64,000 nucleotides of DNA from Varanus komodoensis (lineage: Eukaryota; Chordata; Lepidosauria; Squamata; Varanidae): assembly GCF_004798865.1 (NCBI RefSeq), contig NW_025336481.1, positions 181,908 to 245,907 of the forward strand, written 5' to 3'. A model generated the notes under the pieces. The model was not told where the DNA came from, made no database searches, and saw only the letters and a list, made by a program, of their open reading frames with translations. Below are positions 43,171-55,057 of the stretch, in pieces. The translations under genes were made by a program, and so were the position numbers. How positions within the stretch are numbered: the stretch's first letter is position 1; each line of letters starts with the position of its first letter.

Positions 43171-45279
43171 CCTGCCTTGCCTCCCAGGAGGCAAGAGGGG
43201 GTGCAGTGTAGTGATAACTGAGCAGCAGTATCCACCCGCTGCTGTGGGGGCCCTCGGGGAACAGGAAGGGCCTTGCCTGGCCAGTGGGGCCGCAGCGATT
43301 TCGAGCAGGGGGTGGCGGGCGCTTGCAAGCCAGGCCTGTACGGAAACCGGGCGCCGCTCCGGGCGCAGCAACCCTGCTGCCACGGGGGAGACGTCAAAGC
43401 GGCCAGAGCTGGCGAGCCCCCAGCGCAGCTGCTGCAACGTGGCGCCTCCGTGGCTCACTCGCCTGCGCCCCCTCGGCAGGCCGGTCGCTGTGGCCCTCGG
43501 GGCTGGCCGGGGAGGCCTTTGCGGGCCCACCACGGCTCTTCCGATGCTCTGTATGGGCCTACAGGAGGTTTGAGGGGCTTCCAGATCCAGGCCTTGTCTT
43601 CCGCAAGACGCAGGCCGCACGGGTGGCAAATGCAGAGGCTGTGGAGCGCTGGCGCAGAGCAGCGCCTTCTGGCGCTCCCGGGTGCCGCCTTGGGCTGTGC
43701 ACATGGGCCTCTGCAGTGGAGGACCCCTGGGGAACCACCGGCTCTAGCAGGCCTTCAGAGTCCTGCTTGACTGCTCTGAGCCACCGACTGCTCTGAGCCA
43801 CCGGCCCAGCTCAGGGTGCTGCCTTCCCGAGCTCCTTCTCCGGGTGGTCCTCTGCGGGTTCCCTTCCGGATCCGTCCCTGGCAGCAGCTGCATCGCTTGG
43901 CCAGCCGCAGTTCCTGCCCTGAAATGCAGGGCCTGGGGCCAGGCAGAATATGAAACCCAAAGGAAGATCCGAAATCGAGGACCCCGAACAAGGCAGAACC
44001 TAGGAAACTCTAGGTCTTGTCCGGGGTTTCAGACGCTTTCCCAGCCGAAGCTGGAGGTGCCAGGGCCTGCCCCAGGGCAGCCCCCAAGGAAAGCCCGTGC
44101 TCTGCCGCAGAACGAGAGCTCTCCTGCGCTGCAGCATCTCTCCTCCACCCTCTGACGGCGGTACACGCGTGGAAGCTTCCTGCGTTTCGCTGGGGCCCTT
44201 CACGGCAGCCGGTGCGGACACTGAGAGGCGCAAAGGCCGCCCCCCGCGGCCGGCGAGCAGAACCCCGGGCGACCAGGCGCCTGGTAGAGCCAGCTGGGCG
44301 CTTCTGCGCGCACGCCCCGCAGAGTCCGGGCTGCCGGGACCCCTCCTCGCCCCGCGGGCCTCTGGCGGGAGGGCGTGGGGCCGGGCGGGGGGGGGGGGCG
44401 GGTGCTGTCCGGCGCGCTGGCGGTGCTGAACGGCCGGGCCGCGGGCCTTGCCGGGGAGCTGTCCGCCGGGCGGTGCTGGAACCACCAACGCGCGCAGCGC
44501 GGCCTTCCCTGGCCCGGCAGTCGCCACGCCGCGGGCAGGGGCGACACGAGGTCACCTGGCGAGCAGCTGGCTCTTCCCAAGAGGCCGGGCCAGGACGCAC
44601 CCGAGACCGGGACGCTTTTCCCCGGGCGGGCGGGCGGGCGGGCGTTCGTCTGGCTCTCGCGAATGCAAGCGGGGCGGCTGCCATGAGGTCCGTGCAGGCA
44701 GAGCGGTCTCCCGGGTGTGTCTGCCAGGGCGACAATCCCACGGGACCAGGCTCTTGACCCACGCGTGCCCGGGGAGGGGGCAGCCTTCGCCCTCTGGCCC
44801 CGCGCAAACACGCGCCTCGCGCTCGGGCGATCCTGTCCTGTCCCGTCCTGCACGGGGCGCCGGGTCGGCCCGGATCGCGGCGGGGGAAGGGCGGACGGGG
44901 TGACCCTGGGGCCCCACGCGCGTTCCCCAGCAGAGGCCCCGCGCCCGGGAACGCCGCGGGAGGCAGCGCTTGCTGCTGAACGTAACCTGCTTCGCTGCTT
45001 AAGGTTACGGGAGGGGGCGGCCCGCCCCGCCCCTGCAAGTCGAGTTCCCCTGCCCCAAGGAATGGGGGAGGTCGGCCCGAGCTGCTGCCCCTCCCGCAAG
45101 ACGGACCCGCCGCCGCAGCTTTAAAAACGATCCCCTTGGAGAAACTTTGATGATAAATCAAGCCGTCGCCCGGATCCCTCCGCCGGACGGGAGAGAGAGG
45201 CGGCCGCGGCACAGTGGCGCCCTCCGCCGTGGGGAAGAGTCCCGCAGTCTCGGCTGGCAAAGCGGAGCTGGGAAGCGGC

Positions 45280-45280
<1 letters not shown>

Positions 45281-45310
<30 letters not shown>
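45281..45310 (+). repeat. (CGG)n in the VSTM2L promoter or 5' UTR
   Basis: About ten pure CGG units lie 91-120 bases upstream of the VSTM2L start codon. On the transcript such a tract can fold into a G-quadruplex or hairpin. Confidence 0.9.
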
Positions 45311-45311
<1 letters not shown>

Positions 45312-45370
45312 AGGAGAGCGGGACGGGCGGCGCGGAGCGGGCGGGGCCGCCGGCTGCTGCTCGCCCCCTG

Positions 45371-45376
45371 ATGTGA
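45371..45376 (+). promoter_or_regulatory. VSTM2L: Start-stop upstream element ATGTGA
   Basis: An ATG followed at once by TGA lies 30 bases upstream of the VSTM2L start codon. Its context is weak (C at -3, T at +4), whereas the main start has A at -3 and G at +4. If the 5' UTR includes it, it is a minimal upstream open frame of the kind known to stall ribosomes. Confidence 0.55.
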
Positions 45377-45400
45377 GACGGGCCGGCGGACGCGAGCAAG

Positions 45401-45512
45401 ATGGGGTGCGCCTTCGGCCTCGCCCTGGCCCTCTGCCACTCCGTGGGGCTGTACCTGCAGCTCGGAGCCTCCTCGCGCCCCCCGCAGTGGGAGAACCAGA
45501 TCGCGGGCAACG
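45401..45512 (+). CDS. VSTM2L: VSTM2L first coding exon (signal peptide)
   Basis: VSTM2L is a secreted protein with one Ig V-set domain, expressed mostly in brain and reported to bind and oppose the neuroprotective peptide humanin. This exon encodes 37 residues: MGCAFGLALALCHSVGLYLQ then LGASSRPPQWENQIAGN, plus one base of the next codon. Residues 3-23 form a hydrophobic signal peptide with likely cleavage near LGA-SS. The layout matches human VSTM2L exon 1 as recalled (MGAPLAVALGALHYLALFLQLGGATRPAGHAPWDNHVSGH): same start, LQLGxxxRP and W-[DE]-N, with a few residues missing between RP and W. ATG context is strong. The donor AACG|GTGAGC gives phase 1, consistent with a following Ala codon. 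Later exons are outside the window. A CpG island and gene order next to CTNNBL1 support the call. Confidence 0.85.
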
Positions 45513-47193
45513 GTGAGCCGCGCGGCTGGGCAGCGGGCGCCGCAGGGCGGGCGGGCGGGCGGGCGGGAGGGTCGCGGGCGGTCCCTCGCCGCGCAGACGG
45601 GCGCCTGCAGCGCCCCGCGGGCTCGTGCCCCCTCCTCCGGGGGAGGTGCCGGGTCGCCGAAGGGCAGGCTCGCCCCCGCGCCGCCTTCCCGGGACCCCGA
45701 GGCTCTTGCCGCGCGTTACCTGCCGTCTTCCGGGGACGGCGCGGGCGCGGGTGGCGGGCTGCCTCCGGGTCGCGGCTGTGGAGTGCAGAGAAGGGTCCCT
45801 CGCCCGCGCTCGCCCCCTGCCGCAGGGGCAGGTCTGCTCCTCGCCGAAGCGCCTGCAGGGGGGCCGCCGGCGCGATCCTGCAGCAGGCAGTGCGGACCCG
45901 GGGTCTGGCGGCGGAGCCCCCGCGCCCTTCCCCAGTCGCTCGGGGTCTGGCCGCGGCGCTCCGGGGGCGGACTGGGCAGCGCGAGACAGCGTTGTTTGGC
46001 TTCCTCAGTTTCGGGGGGGGGGGGGGACTATTCCCCCGGAGAGGAAGCGATGTGGGCTGGGGTGGCGGGGGGCAGGAAAGGGGGGCAGGATCGGAGCTCG
46101 CAATTCTGGGCTGGGCGAGGCAAAGGGCACCCAGCTGGGGGAGCGGACTTGTGCAGAGGGTCTTCTCCTTGTGCCGCCCCATGCCGGGGTCCTGCTACAT
46201 CAGAGCCCCCCCCCCCCCCGCCGTCAAACCTCCCTCGGTTTGCAGAAAGGAGCAGCGGGATGCCTGAAGTGGCCGGAGAGGCGCGGGGTGGGGGCGCCGG
46301 GCGAAGTGCTCCGCGATGGCTGCGCCGCGCGAAAGGGCGAGCGCTTGGGTCCGGGCCCTGCCGCCAAGATGGGCGCGTGGCCGAGCGAGGCGCCGGCAGA
46401 CAGTTGCGGCAATCGCGTGGTTCGGTTCCGGAGCCGGCGGAGTTTCCCCGCGGCGCCGCGCGACTTCCCTCTTCCCTCTGCCCTCGCGGTCCCCGGTTCG
46501 GCGGCTGCTCCTGGGGCGCGCCTGCCCTCTTCCGGGTGAGGGTTTCATCGCAGGGAGCCCAGGCAGGGCTCGGGCCGGGCCGGGCCGGGCCGAAACCGCC
46601 TTCCGAGCACAGGCCGCCCGGGCGCTGGTCGCCCAACAGGGAGCCCCCGCCGGCTTGCTCCCGGGCAGGGAGCGCCTGGGCTGCGGCTCAAGCCGGCGCG
46701 AGGGTCTGCCCGTCCTCCTCCCCGCGGGAGCCTGGACCGCCTTCCGCAGGGTCTTGGGCAGCTGCCACAGGACTGAGAGGCGCCCCAGGTGAGACCTGGG
46801 CAGGGCTGCCCCACCGCGGCCGAGTGAAGGGCCGGGCGCGGGGTAGGTGCGTCCTCTCGGCGTGGCAGGTGCTCTTCCTGAAGGTCGGCGGGTGGCCACT
46901 GCTGGAAGCAGCGTGCGGGGAAAGACGGTCCTCGGCCAGCCCAGTGCCCATGGTCTGGGGAAGGGGGCCCTGCCCAGCTGGAGGCCTGCCAGGCTACGGA
47001 CTCTGGACTTGTGGCAGTCTTCCCAGAGAAACTTCCCCATGTCCAGTCACTGCTCAGGGAGCACCCTGGGATTTCTTCTTTGTCTGAATGCAGATGCTAG
47101 TAATCCATCGGCGTGCTCGTTTGCCACTTCCCCAGAGAGGGGCTGGGTGGCGGGGGAGATGGTCAGGGAGGGCGGCTTGGGGCGAGGAGCAGC

Positions 47194-47220
47194 GGGGGGG
47201 GGGGGATGGGGGGGGGGGGG
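47194..47220. repeat. Two adjacent G runs (12 and 13 bases)
   Basis: G12 at 47194-47205 and G13 at 47208-47220 are separated by AT. Strong G-quadruplex potential on the transcribed RNA of VSTM2L intron 1. Confidence 0.9.
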
Positions 47221-49984
47221 CCCTTGGAACAGGGAGGGGCTGGCAACAGGAAGGGGGATCCATAGAGGGTTGGGGGGGGGTGAACCACATGAAGGTCAGC
47301 ACTTGGGGGTGGCCCGGGGGGGGCAGTTCCTCTCCACCCCAGTGCCTTCCTCCCCTCATGATGCTGTAACTTTCTTCCCCCTTCCCTGCCTTCTGGGGAG
47401 GGCGGGTGGTGGAACGCGTGTGAGCTGATGGTGGGGCACCTAGACCCCCCCCCCCCGGGACTTGTGTTTGCCCAGAACTGCCTCTGCTCCGCAGGAAGAA
47501 GTGCCTGCACACCACCCTCTTTGCGGCGGGCGGGGGGGGGGCTGAGCCAGGCTGCTGCTGGCTCAGCAGTGGGTGGCGGCCCCCGCAGGCTGGCCACATC
47601 CCGGAGGCACCAGCGCTTCCTTGGGGTGCCCAGCGCTGCCCAGTCGTCAACCTGCCCCTCCCACATTTGGGCGAGAGAGAGACCCCCTGCCTGGCTTCTG
47701 ACTGGCCCCGCGCAGGGCATGGGGGCAAGGGGCAGGGGCAGGGGGCTGCTCGGCCGCCCTTGCCGAACGCTCAGCCTGGAGGAGGGCTGCAGCAACTCGC
47801 TCAGCGGCAAGCGAGCCCTTCGTTAGCGAGGCGGAGGCGTGGCCAGAAAGTGGGTCGTGGAGAAGGAGCCGCGGCGGCTCGGCAGGTGCATTCCAATTGG
47901 ATTGGGGTGGCTTGTGCTAGGACCGGCACCGGTGCCTGTTCAGCAGGTTGGGATCGATCGCCTCGTGAGGGGCCGGGGCCACTTCCTCCTGGCACAGCGG
48001 GCCAGGATGGTGCAGGGGGCCGAGGCAGCTCTCTCGGACACAAGGAGAGCTCGCCGGAATGGCAGAGAGGAGGGCGAGCGCCGTGCAGACCAAGCCACCT
48101 GCTGGAACCGGGGCAGCGTCACCTGCCCAGGAAGAGGCCTCCCTTCGGGCTTGGATGTCATGGGAGGGCTTTGGGGCTCCCTTTCGTCTGCAGGGAGCCA
48201 CCGGAAAAGAGGCCGAGCCCCCCATCTTTGAGTGGGTGGGAGGGTTCACCTGGCCCCGTGCACACACCAGGGGTGTGTGTCCAGCTGCAGCAGGAGGAAA
48301 TTCGGTGGGTTTAGGAAGGGCCTAAAGGGAGCAGCACAGGAGAGGAGAGGGCCCGGGAGGGGGAGCAGCAAGGGAAGCCCCCCCCAGGTGCAAACCAGCC
48401 TCACCTGGAAGGGGGCAGGAGGAGGTTGCCTGGGGCTGTGCTGAAGCAGGGCTGTGCCCTCCCAGAGCAGGGGGTCCATCCTCGCCGCCCCGTTCCCGTC
48501 AAGCAGGGGCAGGCTGGCCAAGGGAAAGCCCCGCTGCATTTTGGAGCCAGGGGTGAGTGTGTGTGTGTGGGGGGGGTGCTTAACACGCTGATAGAACTGC
48601 CCGAGGGGCAGGCGCTCGCGTCCTGGGAGGCTGGTGGCTGGCTGTGGGGAGGCTCCGGGTTTCGTTACACCTCCCTGCTGTGCTGCTGCAGCAGAAGGCA
48701 GAACTCTTTGCTTGGCTGGGCGCACACCTGAGCAGAAAAGCATGCAGGTTAAAGGTGCAGAGGCAGCCCGGAGACCCTCCGGTTTCTGCCACCAAATGGT
48801 CCCGAATGGCACAGTGTCTCAGGAGAAGGGAAGCTGGCTCACCCTCCACAGAGGTTTCCAAGGCCACGTGGATGCCACGAAAGAGGGAACAGGGCAAGTG
48901 GCCGCAGGCCTTTCCCCTTGGAGGCTGGCAGCACCAGGTCAAGGATGCCCAGCAGGAAAGCAAGCGGGGAAGGGCGTCCGGAGTCCGGTTGCCCAAAGCG
49001 CAGGCAGGCTGAGTGCACTAGGGGCCGCTCTGAAGAGCTGGGCTTCTGCAGCGGGGATCCAGGCAGGGGGCAGGTGTCCTTCTCTCCGAGCACCAGCAGG
49101 GCTGCTTGCGGAGGGAAGGCTCAGCTGAGCGGATCATGGCTGCTCCGCAGCGCCTCCACTGTGGATGGCCAAAGATGGTACTGCAGCCTTCGGCCTTGGC
49201 GGACTGTGCAGCCAGGCAGGGGTGCCGCAGACCATGTCCAGGCGCTGACCTCTGCGGGGGTCCTCAGGCCGCACTGCCGATGTCTAGCTGTCCCCACAGC
49301 CTCGATCGGGGACCGGCCCGCCCTGGCCAGCCCCCACGCCCACAGAGCTTGGCCAGGGGGCAGGGAGGGGGGCCTCTGTGCTGGGATGGGCTGCAGCCCC
49401 TTCCCCTTTCGTCGTTTCGGCTGGGGATGGTGGGAGTTGGCTGTCCTGAACGAGAACTGCGGCCCTTCTTTTGCCCTCCTCTGCCTTCTTCACCACTAAG
49501 CACTAAGCTCCCCGACCTGCCCCCCTCGCTGCCCTTTGTCGGCCACGAGTTCAGCGTCTCCTTCTTGCCCTTTACTGCTTGCAGTCACGCAGTGAACTAG
49601 TAGCCCGCCAGAAATTCCCCCTCCACCCTTTACCACCCTTATGAGGAGCTAGACCCCCCCATCCCCCCCGGCTTTTCCCGCAAAGGCAGGTCAGGTGGTG
49701 ACCAGACAGGGACAAAGCCCGTGCCTCCTCGGATGGCCTCGCTCCCGCCCAGCAGCTGGCCCGGCCCGCCTGCAGGGCTCCCAGCTGTGCCTCGGCCTCC
49801 CTCCTCGCAGGTGGACTCCGTCCCTGATGCACGCCCCCCGTGCAAGCGCTCCGGGGGTGCCAGGCCGCTCCGCCACTGCCCGTCTGGCCAAGCCGGGCAC
49901 CGGGCTTCAGTGAGCCAGGAGCGCCGTCTCTTCCTTCGGCTGGCTTCGAGAGCCACTGCTGCAGCGAACGGCTCGGCTCGGTGC

Positions 49985-50110
49985 GGCCGACGAACAATTA
50001 AGGCACCACGCAGGACCTCGTCCTTTGTCTGAGCCCCGTTGATTACTTGATCCATTATCTCCCTGGAAACATTTCGGGTGCAGCTGGATTTTCTCGGGCT
50101 TCCAGTAGCG
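49985..50110. promoter_or_regulatory. AT-richer island in VSTM2L intron 1
   Basis: GAACAATTAAGGCACC, TTGATTACTTGATCCATTAT and CTGGAAACATTTCGG form a block poorer in GC than its surroundings. Putative conserved element, unverified. Confidence 0.3.
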
Positions 50111-51984
50111 ATCCCTTCTCCTCCCCAGCGCTTTTCTCTCCCGTTCTCCAGCGCAATCCTTTCCCACGCTGCTCCTTCCCTTCGTACAGCGAGATGGGTC
50201 TGAGCCCGCAGCTTGCCTGTTGCATAAGGCTCAGGGATGGGTGGCCCCGATCTGCTCCTGGCCATGGACACCGCTACTCCCTTGACCGGCGCCTGCGCCT
50301 TTCACGTGCGGGGCGGCTTCCGGGGAACCCTGCTGCCTGCAGCCCCTCTCCGTGGCCCTCTTGGCTCCCCGCGGCCCGTGCCTGGCCCCCTGGGCTTCCG
50401 GGGCCGGCGAGTCGGCACAGGAGCGTGCAGATGCTGGCCAAGCCTTCCCTCCCCTCCCCTTCCCGCAACGACCGCATGCTGCACTGGCTTCCCCTCAGCG
50501 AAGCGAGCGCTTGCTCCACCAGGAGCGTTCTTTGCCCCCCCCCCCGCTCCCTTCCGATCCCGTGCTGCAGGCGGGGAACGCGGACGAGAGCCATGGCAGA
50601 GCAGGATGAGGCAGCTCCGGGGGCGGGGGGGGGGGCACTGGGGCCAGGAACTTGATGTGGCCTCGGCAGGCCGTGGCACTCAGGCCGCCTTGTGCTAAAG
50701 GCCAACCTTCCCTGGGGAGACACGCACAGGGCCAAAAATGCCCACTTCTTTAGCTTGAATCTCTTCTGGCCTGCAGTTGAGCCCTAGGAGAGGTGGGGGG
50801 GGGGGTGATGGGACGCCATGAAAAGGTCAGAAAACCACCCGGTGGTCAGTGGGGGGAGGAGAGGGTGTGTGGCCGCCTGGGGCAGCCCCAGAGAACGAGA
50901 TCTGCCCCTGTCCCTGCGGCTCCCCACCCTGGCTTAGCGAATCCAAGGAGGCTGGTCTGAAGGGGGAACGGCTTTATCGCAGACAAGCTGGGCAGTGGTT
51001 TCCCTCCCCGTTGCCTGCCCACAGGCCCTTTCGCCTGGGGACTCCTCCAGGGACGGAGGCCGGGGCCTCCTCTGGCCAGGGAGGGTTCTCTGGCTCAGGG
51101 CGCTCGCCCTGCCACCCCCCTGCCCCGCACGAGGGGTTCTAGGGGGGCCCCAGATGTCACCTGCTCCTTTCTGTGACTGTCCCATTTTCTCCTGTGGCTC
51201 CTTCTACCTGTGAACCTATGGCAAAAAAGCTGAGGAGGCGAGGGTGGAAGGCTTGTGCCCGGCAGTGCTCAGCCCCCCCCCCCCCAAAGCACCTCCACGC
51301 TCACCTGGACACCCTCTCCCACCTCATTCAGACAGCGTGAGAAGCCCCCAGGGGAAGCTGTTCTGCCCACGCAGCTGGGTGCTGCGGCTTGCCAGGCTGG
51401 GCCTCTCCGAGGGAGCGGGGGGGGGGTTCCCTCCTGCTCGCAGACCCACCCTCAGCTGGCCAGCACTTGCCGCTGCAGGTTGCAGAGGACCCCGAGGTCT
51501 CGCCCAACAGCCCCTGCAGCTGATGAGTAAAGGGGCCTGGCCAGGAAATCAAGGAGCGGACGATGGTGTGCTTTTGAATGCGCGCACATGAATCCTTGCC
51601 TGCCACTGTTGGCGTGTGCTTGAGCTGGCACGGTGACCCTGGTTTCGCTGTTTTCCAGCCTGGGGAAGTGGGCGCCGTTTCTGAGAGCGGTGCCTGCGCT
51701 TGCGTGCCTGTGCTGGTCTGCTCTGCCGCGGTGGGAAGGCAGCAAGGCAGCCACTCTTGGGTCTCAGGTCTGTGCAGAAGCGGAAAGCAGACACAGTGAC
51801 GAGGTAAAGAAGCTCATTCTCTCCCTCTTCAAAGGCGGCAGAGGGAGCATCCCAGCCGCCACTGGCTGCCTCTCGGGTGAAAGCTTCAGCGGGCTTCTCC
51901 GAGAGTTCAGGGGGTGAAGTGATCCCCCTTTTCAGCACAGAGTTTTCAAGAACTGGTTAAACCAGAGGAGCGAGCAAGCGAGCT

Positions 51985-52085
51985 TGCTGCTTGCTTGCTG
52001 TTAAATCAGGTTGTTTGCCTGGTAGATAACCGGGACGCTACAGACATAGCATATCTTGATGTCCCCTCATCGCATCTTGATCAGC
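51985..52085 (+). repeat. Possible CR1 reverse-transcriptase snippet
   Basis: The + strand reads QVVCLVDNRDATDIAYLDVP, close to the CR1 motif VDxGxATDIVYLDFSKAFD, over about 20 residues before similarity is lost. It may be a short CR1 remnant. Confidence 0.35.
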
Positions 52086-52194
52086 GGAATGTGTCCTCGG
52101 AGCTGCTGCCGCCGCCGCCTGGCGAGCTGGAGGTGCTCAGCCCGGAGAGGAGGCAGTGCCCGGCTTTGCTTCAAGGTCCTTAGAGACGCCTTGA

Positions 52195-53793
52195 TTGGCG
52201 GAGGAGAGGAGGTGCTCGTCAGAGCTGGAGCTGGAGCTGGAGCTGGAGCTGAGGCCAGACCGGGCCGGGGACCCGATCCCGTGGAGAAGGCAGGAACTGG
52301 ACTCAAGAGGACGTTGGCAGGATGGCGAAGGGGGCCAAGAGCACAAAGAGCACAGGGCTCCACATGCCACAATAGGGCGAGTCTCATGGACAAATCGGAA
52401 GGGTGGCACCTGGCCTGGCAGCCTTCCGTGCGAGAGGGACCCGGGTTTTTGCAGAGCAGGCGTGGGATGTGGCAACTGCAAGGCCAATGCGATTCTAGGT
52501 GACATCAGAGGCGAATCGTGTCCAGATCGTGAGAAGCGATGTCGCTGCTCTGCTTCGGTCCGCCCTGGCGTGGGCACCGTGTCGGTTCTGGGCACTGTGG
52601 TTGAACGAGTGCCTGGTAGTGAGCGCAGGGACAGAGGTGGGCATGTCTGCAGGCGGGCGAGAAGACGGGGGCTGACGGAACTTGGCCTGGAGGAGACGGG
52701 GCGGGAGCCATCTTCAGCTCTCCGTCACATGCAGGATGGAGGGCCCTGGACTTTGGTTGCGCCAGAGGGCAGGGCCAGAGTCAAGAAGCTCATCCCGCAA
52801 GGGGCTACTGCTGCCATGAGCCGACGGGGGGTGCGACGGGCCACCTCCGAAGTCTTCGGGCAGCTCCCAGCTTGGATCTCAGTCCTGCGCACGGTTTCCT
52901 GCAGATGGTGGCGCCTTTGCGGGGACCCTCTGCGCTGTTCCCAGTGCGCTGCCCTCCCCCAGGACGGAGAGGCACCCTCCGTCGCTCCCCCAGAGACGCG
53001 GTGCCCGGCTGCGGCAGCCTTGGCCAGATGTCCCGAGCCCGCTCCTCAAAGGAAAGAGGGCGCTTGCCCTTTAAGAGGCGGCACGGGAGGGGAGGGGGCG
53101 GCAAGAAGACACCCCCGCTTCTCTCCCCAGTCTGGCAGGAGGACTCGAGATCTGCCCAGCAGGTCGGGAGGTGTGGAAGGGCCGCTTTCTCTTTGCCCGT
53201 GTTCTGAGAAGGCCACGCCAGGGCCATCCAGCTCCCTTTCGAGTGGGGCTTGCCTTGTCCTCGCCATGGGGGCCGATGCTGAGGGGAGTTGTGGGAAATG
53301 CATCCGGGGACAACAAGGGGCCCGCCCCGGCTGCGAGGGCTGGGTGGGCCTTCGGTTCATCGCCCGTGTTAAGTGTCAGGGCCTGCCAAGCACTGCTTCC
53401 GGCCACTGCGGAAGTCAAGAGGGCGAACTGGCAAAGGGGACATGGAAAGGAAGTTCAAGAGGAGCCGAGGCAGAGAGAAAAGGCGCCCGCAGCCGAGGGG
53501 GGTTCTGGGTGCGCAACGCGGGCCGAGCTGTCCTGCATCATCAGCTGGCGAGCGCCAGTTCGTGGTGTGGGCGCACTCTGGAAGAGAGCAGTGCTCCACC
53601 GGGGACGGGAGGCGCTGCGGTGGCCGGGCTGGTGTCCGGTGCTGCTGCCGGCAGACCAGCGCCAGGGAGCGCCACGGGATGCCTGACCCCACCTGGGCAC
53701 GGGCCAGTCCAGTGGCACAAAGGCCCCCACTCCCCTGCCCCCGTGGGTGACTTAAAGGTGCTAATACAAAATAGCGACCCCGTCGTCGATTAA
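52195..53793 (+). other. Long open frame of unknown nature
   Basis: A 532-codon frame without stop runs on the + strand, starting MAEERRCSSELELELELELR, the EL run coming from the GAGCTG repeat. I recognise no domain. The product is rich in Gly, Arg, Ala and Cys, as chance frames in GC-rich DNA are, and similar long frames exist elsewhere here. A protein-coding role is doubtful. Confidence 0.15.
52221..52252. repeat. (GGAGCT)n hexamer repeat
   Basis: Five units of GGAGCT in tandem. Confidence 0.95.
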
Positions 53794-54399
53794 GGCGCCG
53801 CCTCCGACGGGACCCTTGAAAGGAAGTCGATCGGGAATGGGCTGATCTGCAAAGATTTCCTGCCTGCCCCACCCCAGAAGTTGCACACAGAGCTCAACGT
53901 GACTGCAGAGCAAACCGTGGGAGCCACGGGGGGCTGAGAACGCACCTGCCTCCCCCCCAGAACCTCCAAAGAGGCCCAACAGGGAGTGGCATGGAGTGCC
54001 CCCCCAGCGCTGGCCCTGCCCCCCCCCCCGCCCCCACCACAGCAAGTGGCACAGCTGGGCCTTCATCTTATCCCTTTCTTCTGTCTCCAACACTCTCAGC
54101 ACAACATCCAAGGAATTCTGCACGGAAGCCTGTCAGAGTCCCAAACACGAATATTCCTACTGACAGGAGGCAGGGAAAACAGGAATACTTCAGCATTCTT
54201 GGGAGACGCAGGGGCTGTCAGCAGGGAAGCAACGAGGGGGTGGGCTGACCCCCGAGCGCGCCCTTCTGCCTGCCGGTCCGCCCCCTGGGAGGGGTCTCCC
54301 TCTGGCCCGGCCACTCGGCTCCGGCATTTCAGGCACGGGTCTCTCCACGCCCGTCCTGGGGTGCCATCTGGGAGCGTCTGCAAGCGAGCCAGGCGCCTC

Positions 54400-54560
54400 C
54401 TGCTGCAAATCGCAGTCGGCAACTTTGGAAATGCATCACATTTTGCAATTCATTCCCTGCCTCCTCCAATTTCGCTTCAGCTCTGGGTCAGAGGAGCCAT
54501 GTCTGAGGTTTTCTCAGGAAATAAACAGAGCTGCTCTGGAGAAATGCATGCAGAGCCAGG
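54400..54560. promoter_or_regulatory. AT-richer island in VSTM2L intron 1
   Basis: ATGCATCACATTTTGCAATT, CATTCCCTGCC and AGGAAATAAACAGAGC, plus GAGAAATGCATGCAG, stand out from the GC-rich background. Putative conserved element, no repeat match. Confidence 0.35.
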
Positions 54561-55057
54561 CCAGCAGCACCCCGCCCCCCAACCCGGGCAGTGTGGCCCT
54601 CCCCAGCCTTGCTCCAGTCCGTGCAGGGGCTGCTGGAAGCTGGCCCTGCGAGAGCCCGGGCCTCCCAGCAGGTGTCTGGCCCAGCGACGCCTGTCTGGGT
54701 TCTGGCCACAGCTCCCGGGCCGAGCGCAGCCACGCGAAGTCTGGGCTAGCTCGCCAAGGCCCCATAAACCTCTCGCCTTTGCTCTCGCCTCGGAGGCCCC
54801 GACCCACCACAGGCAGGTGGATTGGCACTCGGGGGTCACAGGATCTGTGGCTCGAAAGAACCAGCATCCGCCAAGGGGAACCTGGTCCTGAGCAGCCCGC
54901 AGCGAGGGCGGGAGCCTCCCGCTCGCCAGGCATGGTCCCCCTCCTCTGTCCCAGGAGCATCTGCCTTCGCGGCCCTTGCGGGATGCTCTGGAGCCAGAAC
55001 GGCCGGGAAGGGATCCCAGCCTTGCATCCCCTCCGCCCGGCAACCCTAAGCCAGAAG

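Larger units (their letters stand above)
23676..45100. other. Intergenic region between CTNNBL1 and VSTM2L
   Basis: No gene was recognised on either strand in these 21 kb. Many open frames of 60-300 codons exist but none resembles a protein family other than LINE reverse transcriptase. The content is CR1, SINE and MITE-like fragments, simple repeats and G/C runs, and a series of AT-rich islands. Those near 32.3, 37.9, 39.2, 41.8 and 42.5 kb are the clearest. The corresponding human interval has no protein-coding gene either, as recalled. Confidence 0.75.
44100..46800 (+). promoter_or_regulatory. VSTM2L: CpG island and promoter region of VSTM2L
   Basis: CpG dinucleotides become very dense here and the sequence is dominated by C and G, with GGGCGGG-type SP1 sites repeated at 44624-44644 and 45546-45567. 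VSTM2L exon 1 lies in the middle. This is the normal form of a vertebrate CpG-island promoter. The transcription start cannot be fixed from sequence; a TTTAAAAA at 45120-45127 is a possible weak TATA-like element and ACTTTGATGA at 45144-45153 fits a TCF/LEF site. Edges are approximate. Confidence 0.75.

Noticed and set aside
45513-47087. A 524-codon frame starting just after VSTM2L exon 1
   Set aside because: Its composition is that of a CpG island read in a stop-poor frame. No domain is recognised and it lies in intron 1.
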